64,000 bases of DNA from assembly GCA_019745195.1 (NCBI GenBank), contig JAIETL010000062.1, positions 1-64,000 on the forward strand, in the 5' to 3' direction. A program made the position numbers and the translations under genes. Below the pieces are notes generated by a model. That model was given only the letters and a program-made list of their open reading frames with translations, had not been told where the DNA came from and did not search any database. This document shows, one piece after another, positions 1 to 9,281 of this stretch; within the stretch, counting starts at the first letter, position 1; the number at the start of each line of letters is the position of its first letter. The stretch is from Beijerinckiaceae bacterium (GTDB lineage: Bacteria; Pseudomonadota; Alphaproteobacteria; Rhizobiales; Beijerinckiaceae).

Positions 1-1
1 C

Positions 2-2161
2 GCCCGCCCCCGCGCCGCACGGCCCGCAACCGCCGCGCCCGGTCCCGCCGAACCAGCACCGGCCGTCGCAGCGCCCGGCGCAAACCCCTATGCCGACCCC
101 GCCGCGCCCTACAAGGTCGATCGTTCGGCCTCCGGCAAGCTGACAGAACCGCTGCTCAACACGCCGCGCACGGTCACGACCATCCCCAAGGAGGTCATCG
201 CCGACAAGGGCGCGACCTCGTTCCGCGATCTCGTCCGGACCACGCCCGGCCTGACGCTCGGCACCGGCGAAGGCGGCAACGCCTATGGCGACCGCGTCAC
301 CATCCGCGGTTTCGACGCGCGCAACGACGTCTATGTCGATGGCGTGCGCGACGCAGGCGTCAGCATCCGCGAGAACTTCAACACCGAGCAGGTCGAGGTG
401 CTGAAAGGCCCGTCCGGCACGGTCGGCGGGCGCGGCTCGGCCGGCGGCGCGATCAATGTCGTGACCAAGGCCCCCTCGTTCGTCAACTTCATGGAAGCCG
501 GCGTGCAGTTCGGCACCGATGCGACGAAGCGCGCCACGGTCGATGGCAACTATGTCGTCCATCCCGACATCGCGGTCCGCGTGAACGGCATGGGCCAGCT
601 TGCGGATGTCGCCGGCCGCGACGAGGTGTTCGACAACCGCTGGGGCGGCGCGATCGCCGTGACGTATCGGCCGCTGCAGAACTTCAAGATGACGCTGAGC
701 TATTCGCACACAGACATCGACCAGTTGCCGGACTGGGGCGTGCCCTTCAACACGCGTACGCTGCGGCCCTTCACCGAGAACGGCTTGCGCCGCTCGAACT
801 ATTACGGGCTGCCCAACCGCGACTTCCAGAAGGCGACGCAGGATATCGCCTCGGCCAAGCTCGACTGGGACGTCAACCACTGGCTGAACATCACCAACAC
901 GACGCGCTACGGCTTCTCGGTGCTCGACTATGTCGCCGGCGCACCCGGCACGCCGGTCACCACCGCCGCCAACCCGGCCCTGTGGACCGTGCCATCCACC
1001 GCCAAGAGCCGCTACCAGGACGTCGAGACCTACGCCAACCAGACGCAGGCGACGATGAAATTCGACACTTTCGGCTGGAAGCACACGCTGGTCGTCGGCG
1101 CGGAATTCAGCCGCGAGGACCTGTCGCGCGACACCTATCTGGCGCTCGCCACCGAAGCCTTCGGTGCGGTCAACATTCCCGGCACCACGCTGAACCTGTG
1201 GAATCCGCGCGGCGTCGACATCCCGTTCACCGGAACCTTCGTCAAGACGGGCCGGCCGACCAACGTCATCGTCGACACGGCGAGCCTCTATGCGCTCGAC
1301 ACGATCAACATCCAGGACAAGCTGTTCCTGACCGGCGGCATCCGGATGGAGCACTACGACACCAAAGCGTCCTCGACGGCGGCCAACGGCGTCACGACCG
1401 TGCTCGGGCGCGACGACACGCTGGTCAACTTCAACCTCGGCGCGACCTACAAGCTGCTGCCGGAGCTGGCGATCTACGCCGCCTACGGCACCTCGTCGAA
1501 CCCGTCGGGCGCCGAGCTCGACGGCGGCGGCAACGACTATGGCGGCCTGACCGCGCAGAACGCCACAGTCGGCCCCGAGAAGAACAAGTCCTATGAGATC
1601 GGCGCGAAATGGGAGGCGTTCGACCGCAAGCTGCTGCTGACCGCCGCGCTGTTCCGCACCGAGAAGACCAACGCCCGCGAAACGCTGGGAGCCAGCATCG
1701 TCGGCGGCGGCGAGTACACGGTCGAGGGCGTCGAGTTCAGCGTCGGCGGCAAGGTCTTCGACCGCCTGAGCCTCTTCGGCGGCGCGGTGTTCATGAGTTC
1801 CGAGATCACCAAATCGGTCACCGCCGCCAATATCGGGCGCAAGCTCGCCAATGTGGCGCACGAATCCTTCAGCCTGCTCGCCAAATACGACGTCAACGAC
1901 AAGCTCTCGGTCGGCGCGCAGGCGACCTACACCAGCAAGCAGTTCGGCGGGACGCTGGCCGCCAACAACAACGTCCTGCCCGATGGCTGGCGCTTCGACG
2001 CACTCGCCGAATACAAGTTCACGCCCTCGATCTCGGCGAAGATCCAGGTGCTGAACCTGACAAACGAGGTGCTTTACGACGCATTCTACCGCAGCGGCGC
2101 GCCTTATGTGTACCTCGCGCCGGGTCGCTCCGCGCAGTTCTCGCTCGCCTTCAAGTACTGA
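2..2161 (+). CDS. TonB-dependent catecholate siderophore receptor (5' partial)
   Basis: Outer-membrane beta-barrel receptor that imports ferric siderophores using TonB/ExbBD energy. The frame is open to the left window edge, so the signal peptide and the start lie outside. What is visible is an Ala/Pro-rich linker, then a plug domain with [20 protein letters not shown] and the motif [19 protein letters not shown], then about 600 residues of alternating barrel strands ending in the C-terminal aromatic signature FSLAFKY. The plug motif and the directly following piuC resemble the Fiu/PiuA group of catecholate receptors. The downstream genes (piuC, exbB, exbD, tonB) are on the same strand with short gaps, which suggests a self-contained, iron-repressed operon. 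The promoter is outside the window. The exact siderophore cannot be told from sequence. Confidence 0.93.
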   Translation, partial: ARPRAARPATAAPGPAEPAPAVAAPGANPYADPAAPYKVDRSASGKLTEPLLNTPRTVTTIPKEVIADKGATSFRDLVRTTPGLTLGTGEGGNAYGDRVTIRGFDARNDVYVDGVRDAGVSIRENFNTEQVEVLKGPSGTVGGRGSAGGAINVVTKAPSFVNFMEAGVQFGTDATKRATVDGNYVVHPDIAVRVNGMGQLADVAGRDEVFDNRWGGAIAVTYRPLQNFKMTLSYSHTDIDQLPDWGVPFNTRTLRPFTENGLRRSNYYGLPNRDFQKATQDIASAKLDWDVNHWLNITNTTRYGFSVLDYVAGAPGTPVTTAANPALWTVPSTAKSRYQDVETYANQTQATMKFDTFGWKHTLVVGAEFSREDLSRDTYLALATEAFGAVNIPGTTLNLWNPRGVDIPFTGTFVKTGRPTNVIVDTASLYALDTINIQDKLFLTGGIRMEHYDTKASSTAANGVTTVLGRDDTLVNFNLGATYKLLPELAIYAAYGTSSNPSGAELDGGGNDYGGLTAQNATVGPEKNKSYEIGAKWEAFDRKLLLTAALFRTEKTNARETLGASIVGGGEYTVEGVEFSVGGKVFDRLSLFGGAVFMSSEITKSVTAANIGRKLANVAHESFSLLAKYDVNDKLSVGAQATYTSKQFGGTLAANNNVLPDGWRFDALAEYKFTPSISAKIQVLNLTNEVLYDAFYRSGAPYVYLAPGRSAQFSLAFKY

Positions 2162-2234
2162 CCGCGACGTTCCGAAACCTTCGGCCGGGACGCCCAAGCG
2201 TCGCTCCGGCCGAGAACCGAAAGACCGACAGACG

Positions 2235-2918
2235 ATGCTGCTCTGCGTGCCAGACGTGCTCACGCCCGAACAGGTCGCCCATTGCCGCCAGGTGATGGCG
2301 GGCGCGGCCTGGCAGGACGGGCGCGAGACTGCCGGCGCGCAATCGGCGCAGGTCAAGCTCAACATGCAGTTGCCCGCCGAGTCGAAGGCCGCGCGCGATC
2401 TCGGCGACATCGTGCTCGACGCGCTGGCGCGCAGCCCGCTCTTCCTTTCGGCCGCGCTGCCGCTGCGCATCCTGCCTCCGATGTTCAACCGCTACAGCGG
2501 CGGCCAGACCTTCGGCGTCCATGTCGACAACGCCATCCGGACGGTGCCGGGCTCAGCCGTGCGCATCCGCACCGACCTGTCGGCGACGCTCTTCCTCGCC
2601 GATCCCGAAAGCTACGAGGGCGGCGAACTCGTGGTCGAGACACTGTACGGGACCAACGCCGTCAAGCTGCCGGCCGGCCATCTCGTGCTCTATCCCGCGA
2701 CCAGCCTGCATTGCGTGACGCCGGTGACGGCGGGCGAACGCGTCGGCTGCTTCTTCTGGGTGCAGAGCATGATCCGAGACGAGGGCGCGCGCACCATGCT
2801 GTTCGACCTCGACCGCACGATCCAGGAACTGCAGGCCGAGCGCGGGCTAGAAGACCCCCAGAGCGTGCGCCTGACCGGCATCTACCACAATCTGATCCGC
2901 CAATGGGCCGAGACCTGA
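2235..2918 (+). CDS. piuC: PiuC-type Fe(II)/2-oxoglutarate dioxygenase (PKHD hydroxylase)
   Basis: Non-haem iron oxygenase of the PKHD-hydroxylase family (227 aa), commonly encoded next to Fiu/PiuA receptors and thought to act in iron-siderophore metabolism; its substrate is not established. The iron-binding facial triad is visible as H96-x-D98 in [10 protein letters not shown] and H159 in SLHCVTPV, with R169 in GERVGCFFW as the 2-oxoglutarate anchor. I chose the ATG at 2235, which gives the usual family start [13 protein letters not shown]. An upstream in-frame start at 2106 would add a Ser/Arg-rich tail overlapping the receptor gene and looks spurious. It lies 73 bp after the receptor stop and about 50 bp before a repeat element that precedes exbB. 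Confidence 0.93.
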   Translation: MLLCVPDVLTPEQVAHCRQVMAGAAWQDGRETAGAQSAQVKLNMQLPAESKAARDLGDIVLDALARSPLFLSAALPLRILPPMFNRYSGGQTFGVHVDNAIRTVPGSAVRIRTDLSATLFLADPESYEGGELVVETLYGTNAVKLPAGHLVLYPATSLHCVTPVTAGERVGCFFWVQSMIRDEGARTMLFDLDRTIQELQAERGLEDPQSVRLTGIYHNLIRQWAET

Positions 2919-2967
2919 GACCATGAAGGCACCCGCCTGCACCACATGCTCGTCACCCGCTAACGCC

Positions 2968-3074
2968 GTCATCCCGGACGCAGCGAAGCGGAGTTCCGGG
3001 ATCCATCGTAAGGCACTCTGGCGCTCGATGATGGATCCCGGAGCTGCGCGGCTACGCCGCTTGTCCGGGATGAC
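2968..3074. repeat. Dispersed inverted repeat, family A, copy 1
   Basis: Outer arms are GTCATCCCGGA and TCCGGGATGAC. Inner arms are CCGGGATCCATC and GATGGATCCCGG around a short variable centre, so the whole can fold into a long hairpin. Related copies lie at 21103-21214 and 54889-54995. This copy runs through the piuC-exbB junction and ends 5 bp inside the start region of exbB. Confidence 0.9.
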
Positions 3075-3819
3075 GGTGTTGTTTGCGATGAGCTTTGTCG
3101 TGAACGCGGCGCAGGCGCAGGCTCCCACCGTGCCGCATGACCTGTCCCCCTGGGGCATGTTCATGGCCGCCGACATCGTGGTGAAGGCGGTGATGGTCGG
3201 GCTCGCCTTCGCCTCCGTCGTGACCTGGACGATCTGGCTCGCCAAATCGCTGGAGCTTGCCGGTGCGCGCCGAAGGCTGCGGCAGGCCGGCAAGGCGCTG
3301 GCCGGCCCGACCACCCTGAACGAGGCAGGGCTCGCGCTTGGCAAGGGTCATCGCCTCGGCCGGCTGATGGTCACGGCGGCGCAGGAGGAGATCAAGGCGT
3401 CCGTGCAGGCCTATGACAAGGACGGCATCAAGGAGCGCGTCGTCTCGCGGCTGAACCGGATCGAGCTTGCAGCCGGGCGCGACATCGCGCGCGGCACCGG
3501 CTGGCTCGCCACGATCGGCTCGACGGCGCCCTTCGTCGGCCTGTTCGGCACCGTCTGGGGCATCATGAACTCCTTCATCGGCATCTCGAAGGCGCAGACC
3601 ACCAATCTCGCCGTGGTGGCGCCCGGCATCGCCGAGGCGCTGCTGGCGACCGCGATCGGCCTCGTCGCCGCCATCCCCGCCGTGATCGTCTACAATTTGT
3701 TCAGCCGCGCTATCGCGGGCTATCGCGCCGAGGTCGGCGACGCGGCGGCCAGCGTCGCGCGGCTGGTTTCGCGCGACCTCGACAGGGGTCGCAACGGCCT
3801 GCCTCGGGCGGCGGAGTAA
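3070..3819 (+). CDS. exbB: TonB-system energiser ExbB (MotA/TolQ/ExbB proton channel)
   Basis: Inner-membrane proton-channel subunit that with ExbD powers TonB. It has a hydrophobic N-terminus ending AAQAQA (possible signal peptide), a first membrane segment around [20 protein letters not shown], then the conserved ExbB region with [27 protein letters not shown] and a C-terminal pair of membrane helices ([20 protein letters not shown]). The start is uncertain. The frame stays open to an ATG at 2923, but those 49 codons are mostly translated repeat DNA. ATG 3070 (MTVLFAMSF) or ATG 3088 are better starts. ExbD begins 4 bp after the stop, so the genes are surely co-transcribed. Confidence 0.93.
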   Translation: MTVLFAMSFVVNAAQAQAPTVPHDLSPWGMFMAADIVVKAVMVGLAFASVVTWTIWLAKSLELAGARRRLRQAGKALAGPTTLNEAGLALGKGHRLGRLMVTAAQEEIKASVQAYDKDGIKERVVSRLNRIELAAGRDIARGTGWLATIGSTAPFVGLFGTVWGIMNSFIGISKAQTTNLAVVAPGIAEALLATAIGLVAAIPAVIVYNLFSRAIAGYRAEVGDAAASVARLVSRDLDRGRNGLPRAAE

Positions 3820-3823
3820 GCCG

Positions 3824-4294
3824 ATGGCCGGCGGCATCAACCAGGGCGGCGGGTTCGGGGCTGACGATCTCGCGGAAAACAGCGAGATCAACGTCACGCC
3901 CTTCATCGACGTCATCCTGGTGCTGCTGATCATCTTCATGGTCGCAGCCCCGCTCTCGACGGTGGACGCGCCCGTCGAACTGCCGGTCTCGACCGCCAAG
4001 CCGCAGCCGCGCCCCGACAAGCCGGTGTTCCTGACGCTGAAGGCCGATCTCTCGATCCTGATCGGCGACCAGCCGCTCAGTGTCGAGCAGCTCGCCTCGG
4101 CGCTCGACGTGCAGACGAAGCTCGACCGCGAACAGCGCATCTTCGTGCGCGCCGACCAGGCCGTGTCCTATGGCGAGGTGGTGCGGCTGATGAACGCGCT
4201 GCGGGCGGCGGGTTATCTCAAGATCGCGCTGGTCGGGCTGGAGGGCGGCGCAAGTTCGCCGGCCGAGGCCGCGCCGAAACCGGCAGCGCCATGA
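3824..4294 (+). CDS. exbD: Biopolymer transport protein ExbD
   Basis: Single-span partner of ExbB (156 aa). A short cytoplasmic N-terminus (ENSEINVTPFID) leads into the membrane helix VILVLLIIFMVAAPLST, with the proton-relay Asp in NVTPFIDVILVLL. A periplasmic domain follows with the typical ExbD end pattern (ADQAVSYGEVVRLMNALRAAGY). The C-terminus is Ala/Pro-rich. It overlaps tonB by the ATGA arrangement at 4291-4294, indicating translational coupling. Confidence 0.95.
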   Translation: MAGGINQGGGFGADDLAENSEINVTPFIDVILVLLIIFMVAAPLSTVDAPVELPVSTAKPQPRPDKPVFLTLKADLSILIGDQPLSVEQLASALDVQTKLDREQRIFVRADQAVSYGEVVRLMNALRAAGYLKIALVGLEGGASSPAEAAPKPAAP

Positions 4295-5115
4295 GCGATT
4301 TCGCGCCCCTGCACGAGAGCGGCCGCTCGAACGCGCTACGGCTCGTTGTGGCGGCCTGCGTCATCGTCGGGCTGCATGTCGGCGGCGTCGCTCTGGCGCT
4401 GGTTACGGGCAAGCAGCCCGAGCAGTCGATGGAGGATGTCGGCGCGCCGATGGTGGTCGAATTCGACGCCATGCCGGTCGCGCCCGAGACCGAGCAGGCC
4501 GAGGCGACGCCGGCCGAGGACGCGCAGGCGGCGGCAGCCGCGCCCGAGGTCACCGAAAAGCTCTCGGCGAAGCAGGAGAACGACCTGCCGGCGGCGGAAG
4601 CCTCGCCCTACCAGGTTCCGCCCGATCTCCAGCTCTCGCAGCAGAAGACCGACAAGAAGCAGGAAGAGGCCGAGGATGGCCAGCCGACCGAGGCGATGGA
4701 CGCCCGCGAGCAGGAGGCCGCGCCGAGCCAGGCGGCAGCCGCCTCCGTCGCCGCCGCGCCGACGACCATGGCTTTGGACGAGCGCGCTGCGGCCCCGGCC
4801 GAGGGCAGCGTCAGCGAGACGCAGGCGCTGCCTCCGGGCTGGCAGAAGGCGGTGATGGCGCATCTCGGCCGACACAAGCGCTATCCGGTCGAGGCGCGGA
4901 TCAGGCATGTCGAAGGCGAGGTGCTGCTGCGCTTCACCATGGACCGCACCGGCAAGGTCCGCAGCGCCAGCCTGACCAAGGGCTCGGGCGCACCCATGCT
5001 CGACGCCGAGGCGCTGGCCATGCTGGTGCGGGCGCAGCCGCTGCCGCCCTTGCCGACGCAGGTGCGGGCTGAACAGGTCGAACTCGTCGTGCCGATCAAC
5101 TACCGGCTGAAATGA
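4291..5115 (+). CDS. tonB: Energy transducer TonB
   Basis: Periplasm-spanning energy transducer (274 aa) that contacts the TonB box of outer-membrane receptors. One N-terminal membrane anchor (residues about 12-34, LRLVVAACVIVGLHVGGVAL) is followed by a long Ala/Glu/Gln/Pro-rich periplasmic linker and a C-terminal TonB domain (about 185-274) with HLGRHKRYPVEARIRHVEGE, the RFTMDRTGKV strand and the family end VVPINYRLK. The linker is acidic (EAEDGQPTEAMDAREQ) rather than the Pro-Lys/Pro-Glu repeats of E. coli. It is coupled to exbD upstream and to the oxidase gene downstream by 4-bp overlaps. Confidence 0.94.
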   Translation: MSDFAPLHESGRSNALRLVVAACVIVGLHVGGVALALVTGKQPEQSMEDVGAPMVVEFDAMPVAPETEQAEATPAEDAQAAAAAPEVTEKLSAKQENDLPAAEASPYQVPPDLQLSQQKTDKKQEEAEDGQPTEAMDAREQEAAPSQAAAASVAAAPTTMALDERAAAPAEGSVSETQALPPGWQKAVMAHLGRHKRYPVEARIRHVEGEVLLRFTMDRTGKVRSASLTKGSGAPMLDAEALAMLVRAQPLPPLPTQVRAEQVELVVPINYRLK

Positions 5116-6215
5116 GCGCGGAGCTGCCGCCCAGGCTGGAGCGCATTCCGCGCGAGATCGCCTGCGCGACCGATTACGAAGCGTTCGCGCGCGCAAGGCT
5201 CGACGACAACGCCTGGGCCTATCTGGCGGGCGCAGCCGGCGACGGCGTGACGCAAGCCGCCAACCGGACCGCCTTCGAGGCGCTTTCGCTGCTGCCAAGG
5301 GTGATGCGCGGCAGCGCCGGGGCCTCGACAAGGGTCTCCCTGCTGGGACACGATCTCGCCCATCCGATGCTGCTGGCGCCCGTCGCCTATCAGCGCCTGT
5401 TCCATCCCGACTGCGAGGCAGCGACCGCCATGGCCGCCTCGGCGGTCGATGCGCTGATGGTCGCGGCCACGCTGTCGAGCCTGCCGATGGAGATGATCGC
5501 GGCGCAGGCGCAGGGCGCGCCGCAATGGTTTCAGCTCTATCTCCAGCCCGATCGCGGCGTGACGCGCGCGCTCCTCCGGCGCGCCGAGGCGGCGGGCTTT
5601 TCCGGGATCGTCCTGACCGTCGATGCGCCGGTCAGCGGCATCCGCAACGCCGAGCAGCGCGCAGGCTTTCACCTGCCGACCGATATCGTCGCGGCCAATT
5701 TCGCAGGCCTTCCTCAGCCGACGCTCCCGCGCGAGGGCCACCCGGTCTTCGACATCGCCATGGCGCATGCGCCGACTTTCGCCGATCTCGACTGGCTGGC
5801 TGCGCAGACGACACTGCCGGTGATCGTCAAGGGCGTCCTGCATGCCGCCGATGCACGCGAGGCGCTGGCGCAGGGCGCGCAGGCCATCATCGTCTCCAAC
5901 CATGGCGGGCGCACGCTCGACACGCTGGTCCCGGCAATCTTGGCCCTGCCGCGCATCGCCGACGCGATCGGAGACGATGCGCCGCTGCTGCTCGACGGCG
6001 GCGTCAGGCGCGGCACCGACGTGCTGAAAGCGCTCGCGCTGGGCGCGCGCGCCGTGCTGGTCGGGCGGCCCTACGCCATGGCGCTGGCGGCGGCGGGGCC
6101 GCTCGGCGTGGCCCATTGCATCAGGCTGCTCGTCGAGGAACTGGCTGTGGCTATGGCGCTGACCGGGACGCGGTCGCTCACTGCGATCGACGGCGACCTG
6201 ATCTGGCGCGGATAG
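5112..6215 (+). CDS. FMN-dependent alpha-hydroxy-acid oxidase (LldD/glycolate oxidase family)
   Basis: TIM-barrel flavoenzyme (367 aa) that oxidises an L-2-hydroxy acid to the 2-oxo acid. Visible family features are the FMN-binding start LLAPVAYQRLFHPDCE, QWFQLYLQPDRG, LTVDAPVSGIRNAEQR, the catalytic SNHGGRTLD with His about residue 264, and the phosphate-binding LLDGGVRRGTDVLKALALGA. The start overlaps the tonB stop by ATGA, so it is the last gene of the iron operon. Its role there is not known; making a 2-oxo acid that feeds the PiuC dioxygenase is one inference. It is cytosolic with no membrane segment, and LldD-type lactate dehydrogenase activity is possible but unproven. Confidence 0.88.
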   Translation: MSAELPPRLERIPREIACATDYEAFARARLDDNAWAYLAGAAGDGVTQAANRTAFEALSLLPRVMRGSAGASTRVSLLGHDLAHPMLLAPVAYQRLFHPDCEAATAMAASAVDALMVAATLSSLPMEMIAAQAQGAPQWFQLYLQPDRGVTRALLRRAEAAGFSGIVLTVDAPVSGIRNAEQRAGFHLPTDIVAANFAGLPQPTLPREGHPVFDIAMAHAPTFADLDWLAAQTTLPVIVKGVLHAADAREALAQGAQAIIVSNHGGRTLDTLVPAILALPRIADAIGDDAPLLLDGGVRRGTDVLKALALGARAVLVGRPYAMALAAAGPLGVAHCIRLLVEELAVAMALTGTRSLTAIDGDLIWRG

Positions 6216-6230
6216 GCCGCAGCAGCGGCC

Positions 6231-7172
6231 TCAGGGCAGCGCAGACGCTGTCGCGACCGGATCGGGATCCGGGCAGGACGCCAGGAAATGCCTGGCGATG
6301 TCGGCGCGCGGCGCGATCCAGGCATCGCCCGATCCCGCGACATGCGCAAGGATGCGATCGAGCGCCGCCATCCGGCCCGGCCGGCCGATCATCCGCAGAT
6401 GCAGCCCGATCGACAGCATTTTCGGCGCGCGTTCGCCTTCCTTCGCCAGCCAGTCGAAGGCGCCGACCACATAGTCGGCGAAATCGTCGCCGCTGAAGCG
6501 GTTGGTGTGGAAGAAGTGCATGTCGTTGGTGTCGAAGGCATAGGGCATCACGAGATGACGCTTGCCGGCGACCGTGACGCGATAGGGCAGGTCGTCGTCA
6601 TAGGCGTCGCTGTCGTAGAGAAAGCCGCCCTCCTCGACGAGCAGGCGGCGCGTGTTGGGCGAGGTCGCCGAGCGCGTATGCCAGCCGACGGGACGCCGCC
6701 CCGTGATCTCGGCGATCGTCCCGACGGTTCGGGCGATCTCAGCGCGCTCCTGCGCTTCGGCCATGCCGGCATGGCTCTGCCAGCGCCAGCCATGGGCCGA
6801 GACCTCGTGGCCGCGCGCGACGGCGTCCCGCGCCAGCTCGGGATTGCGCAGCACGGCGAGCCCGCAGGCGCTGACCGTCGTTTTGACGCCATGGGCGTCG
6901 AGCGCGTCCATCACCCGCCACCAGCCGGCCCGCGTGCCGTATTCGAAATGGCTCTCGATGCAGGGGTCGGGGCCTTCGAGCCTGTGATCGACCTCGTAGA
7001 TGCCCTCGTTGCGACCATCGCCGTCGGAGACGGTGAACTCGGCGCCCTCCTCGAAATTGACCACGAAGGAGACCGCGACCCTGGCGCCGCCCGGCCAGTT
7101 CGGATGCGGGGGTCTGCCGCGATAGCCAGCGAAGTTGCGTTGCGGCAGGGTCGTGTCGGTCTCGCTGCTCAT
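6231..7172 (-). CDS. Polysaccharide deacetylase family protein, PuuE allantoinase-like
   Basis: NodB-homology metal-dependent hydrolase (313 aa) of the PuuE/chitin-deacetylase branch, whose characterised members include a metal-independent allantoinase. Motifs seen are VSFVVNFEEGAE near the N-terminus, the PuuE-like YEVDHRLEGPDPCIESHFEYG, HEVSAHGWRWQSHAG and LSIGLHLRMIGRPGRM. It starts MSSETDTTLPQRNFAGYRGR, also a PuuE-type start. It converges on the iron operon with a gap of 15 bp. No ureide-pathway gene is adjacent, so the purine role is only suggested by family. Confidence 0.82.
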   Translation of the reverse strand: MSSETDTTLPQRNFAGYRGRPPHPNWPGGARVAVSFVVNFEEGAEFTVSDGDGRNEGIYEVDHRLEGPDPCIESHFEYGTRAGWWRVMDALDAHGVKTTVSACGLAVLRNPELARDAVARGHEVSAHGWRWQSHAGMAEAQERAEIARTVGTIAEITGRRPVGWHTRSATSPNTRRLLVEEGGFLYDSDAYDDDLPYRVTVAGKRHLVMPYAFDTNDMHFFHTNRFSGDDFADYVVGAFDWLAKEGERAPKMLSIGLHLRMIGRPGRMAALDRILAHVAGSGDAWIAPRADIARHFLASCPDPDPVATASALP

Positions 7173-7241
7173 GGCGTCAGGTCGTCGGCTTTCGTCTGTT
7201 CCGGCTCGTCCGAAGATTATGACACAGGCAAGCCTCGCGCC

Positions 7242-7763
7242 TCAGCCGAGATCGACCTCGTCGACGGGACGCAGGACGCCGGCATGGAAGAGCAGGGGTT
7301 TGTGCTCGCGGGTGCGGATCGAGACGACCTCGCCGACGAGGATCATGTGGTCGCCGCCGTCATGGCGCGCCCAGACCCGGCATTCCAGCAGCGGCTCGAC
7401 GCCCGCCAGCACCGGCGCACCGGTGACGCCCGGCCCGTGATCGAGCCCGGCGAACTTGTCATCGATCCGGCCCGCGAAGCGCATCGCCAGATCGCTTTGG
7501 CCGGCGTTGAGGAAATGCACTGCATAGGCGTCAGCCGCCATGAAGGCGGCGAAGCTCGCGGTCGCCTTCGCCACGCTCCAGAGCACGAGCGGCGGATCGA
7601 GCGAGACCGAGGCGAAGGAGTTCACCGTCATGCCGACGAGCCTGTCCGCTCCCGCCGCCGTGACGATGGTGACGCCGGTCGGAAACTGGCCGAGCGCTTC
7701 GCGGAAGGCGGCGGCGGTGGGAGGCCTGGCCGGTCCGGGCTGGGGGGGCTTGGTTTGCGGCAT
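7242..7763 (-). CDS. Flavin reductase family protein (FMN-binding split barrel)
   Basis: Small flavin reductase-like protein (173 aa) of the HpaC/DIM6-NTAB type, which supplies reduced FMN/FAD to two-component monooxygenases. It shows the hallmark FPTGVTIVTAAGADRLVG, then GMTVNSFASVSLDPPLVLWS (flavin binding), FAAFMAADAYAVHFLNAGQ and HMILVGEVVSI. I set the start at the ATG at 7763 (MPQTKPPQ). The frame extends upstream to 8003, but that would cover the start of the divergent MFS gene and adds Cys/Arg-rich sequence unlike the family. An ATG at 7838 is an alternative. No partner monooxygenase is adjacent. Confidence 0.85.
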   Translation of the reverse strand: MPQTKPPQPGPARPPTAAAFREALGQFPTGVTIVTAAGADRLVGMTVNSFASVSLDPPLVLWSVAKATASFAAFMAADAYAVHFLNAGQSDLAMRFAGRIDDKFAGLDHGPGVTGAPVLAGVEPLLECRVWARHDGGDHMILVGEVVSIRTREHKPLLFHAGVLRPVDEVDLG

Positions 7764-7926
7764 GCTTCTGGCGGTCTTGACCGTCCGGCGATTTTGGCCT
7801 GCGGAGATACGCGGGGCTTGGCGGGTGCGTCTCATAGACGAATCGGGGCTCGCATCATAGCAAGCTCTTGCGGCCTCGCGGTCGCAGCACGGCGTCGCGG
7901 ATGACGCGACGGAGCCAGCGTTCTCG

Positions 7927-9078
7927 ATGCACAGCCCTATCGCGCCAGCGCCAGACACGATCGGCATCGCGCAGCAGCACGCCACCCGCGTCGCCTTCTT
8001 CATCGCGGGCTTTGCGATCGCGGCCTGGGCGCCGCTGGTGCCCTTCGTGCAGGCGCGGCTCGGGCTCGATGCCCGGGGGCTGGGGCTCGTGCTGCTCTGC
8101 CTCGGGCTGGGCTCGATGCTGGCGATGCCGCTGGCTGGCGCGCTGACGGCGCGGTTCGGCTGCCGGCGGGTGCTCGTCGCCTCGACGCTCGTCGCCTGCC
8201 TCGCCTTCCCGCTTCTGGTGGTCGTCGAGAACTATCTTGCGCTGGCGCTGGCGCTGTTCGCATTCGGCGCGGGCATCGGCTGCCTCGACTGCGCCATCAA
8301 CATCCAGGCGATCATCGTCGAGCGGGCGGCGCGGCGCCCGATGATGTCGGGCTTCCACGGGCTGTTCAGCGTCGGCGGCATCGCCGGCGCGGGCGGCGTC
8401 AGCCTGATGCTGCTGATGGGCCTTACGCCGTTGCCGGCGGCGCTCGTCGTGGTCGGGCTCATCCTGCTGGCGCTGGCCCTGAGCGCACGCCATTTCCTCG
8501 GCGAAGGCGGAGAGAGCTCGCGGAGCGGCTTCGCCTGGCCGCGCGGCGTCGTGCTGCTGATCGGCGCACTCTGCTTCGTGCTGTTCCTGGCCGAGGGCGC
8601 GCTGCTCGACTGGAGCGCCGTCTTCCTGACCAGCGTGCGCGGCGTCGATCCGGCGCAGGCCGGCTTCGGCTACGCCGCCTTTGCCGCCGCGATGACGCTC
8701 GGCCGGCTGCTTGGAGACCGCATCGTCGGGTCTATCGGCGCAGGCCGCATCATCGTGCTCGGAAGCCTGATCGCGGGGATCGGCTTCCTGCTCGCCACGC
8801 TGCTGGCCGACTGGCGTCTGGTGCTCTGCGCCTATGCGCTGGTCGGCCTCGGCTGCTCCAATGTCGTGCCGGTGCTCTATTCTGCGACCGGCCGCCAGCG
8901 CGTCATGCCCGAAAGCCAGGCCGTCTCGGCGGTGACGACACTGGGCTATTCGGGCATTCTGCTCGGGCCGGCCGTGATCGGGCTCATCGCCCAGGCGACG
9001 AGTCTGCCGATCGCGTTCGGCGGCATCGCCGTCATGCTCGCGCTGGCGGCGCTGGCCGGCTCGCGACTGCGCGCATAG
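7927..9078 (+). CDS. MFS transporter, YbjJ-like
   Basis: Twelve-helix major facilitator permease (383 aa). Hydrophobic segments are regularly spaced, with the MFS signature loop between helices 2 and 3 (ALTARFGCRRVLV), a GFHGLFSVGGIAGAGG segment typical of the YbjJ/fucose-permease-like group, and a C-terminal half with GRLLGDRIVGSIGAGRIIVL. It is transcribed away from the flavin reductase gene. Substrate is unknown; YbjJ-like members are annotated only as putative transporters. Confidence 0.85.
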   Translation: MHSPIAPAPDTIGIAQQHATRVAFFIAGFAIAAWAPLVPFVQARLGLDARGLGLVLLCLGLGSMLAMPLAGALTARFGCRRVLVASTLVACLAFPLLVVVENYLALALALFAFGAGIGCLDCAINIQAIIVERAARRPMMSGFHGLFSVGGIAGAGGVSLMLLMGLTPLPAALVVVGLILLALALSARHFLGEGGESSRSGFAWPRGVVLLIGALCFVLFLAEGALLDWSAVFLTSVRGVDPAQAGFGYAAFAAAMTLGRLLGDRIVGSIGAGRIIVLGSLIAGIGFLLATLLADWRLVLCAYALVGLGCSNVVPVLYSATGRQRVMPESQAVSAVTTLGYSGILLGPAVIGLIAQATSLPIAFGGIAVMLALAALAGSRLRA

Positions 9079-9281
9079 AGTCTGGCAAGGCCAGTTGCGC
9101 GAAGGCCGCCACCACCTTCTGTCGACAGCGCCCTGCGCGATCAGACATCGCCTATCCCGACCGCCATGTGTCCGATGCGGGAGGGCCTGTGCGGACCGCC
9201 GCGTCGGCCTGGTTGCGCCGGGTCGCCGCCTGCGCTGAACTCGGGCCTCCCGCCAGCTACGCTGACAAAAAAAGGGGCGCT

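Noticed and set aside
6288-7904. Long plus-strand open frame opposite the PuuE-like gene
   Set aside because: Shadow of the minus-strand deacetylase and flavin reductase genes; no ribosome site or known domain.
9079-9281. N-terminal extension of the VOC protein back to 9168
   Set aside because: Extension lacks a ribosome site and aligns with nothing in the fold; the AAAGGGG site before 9282 fits better.
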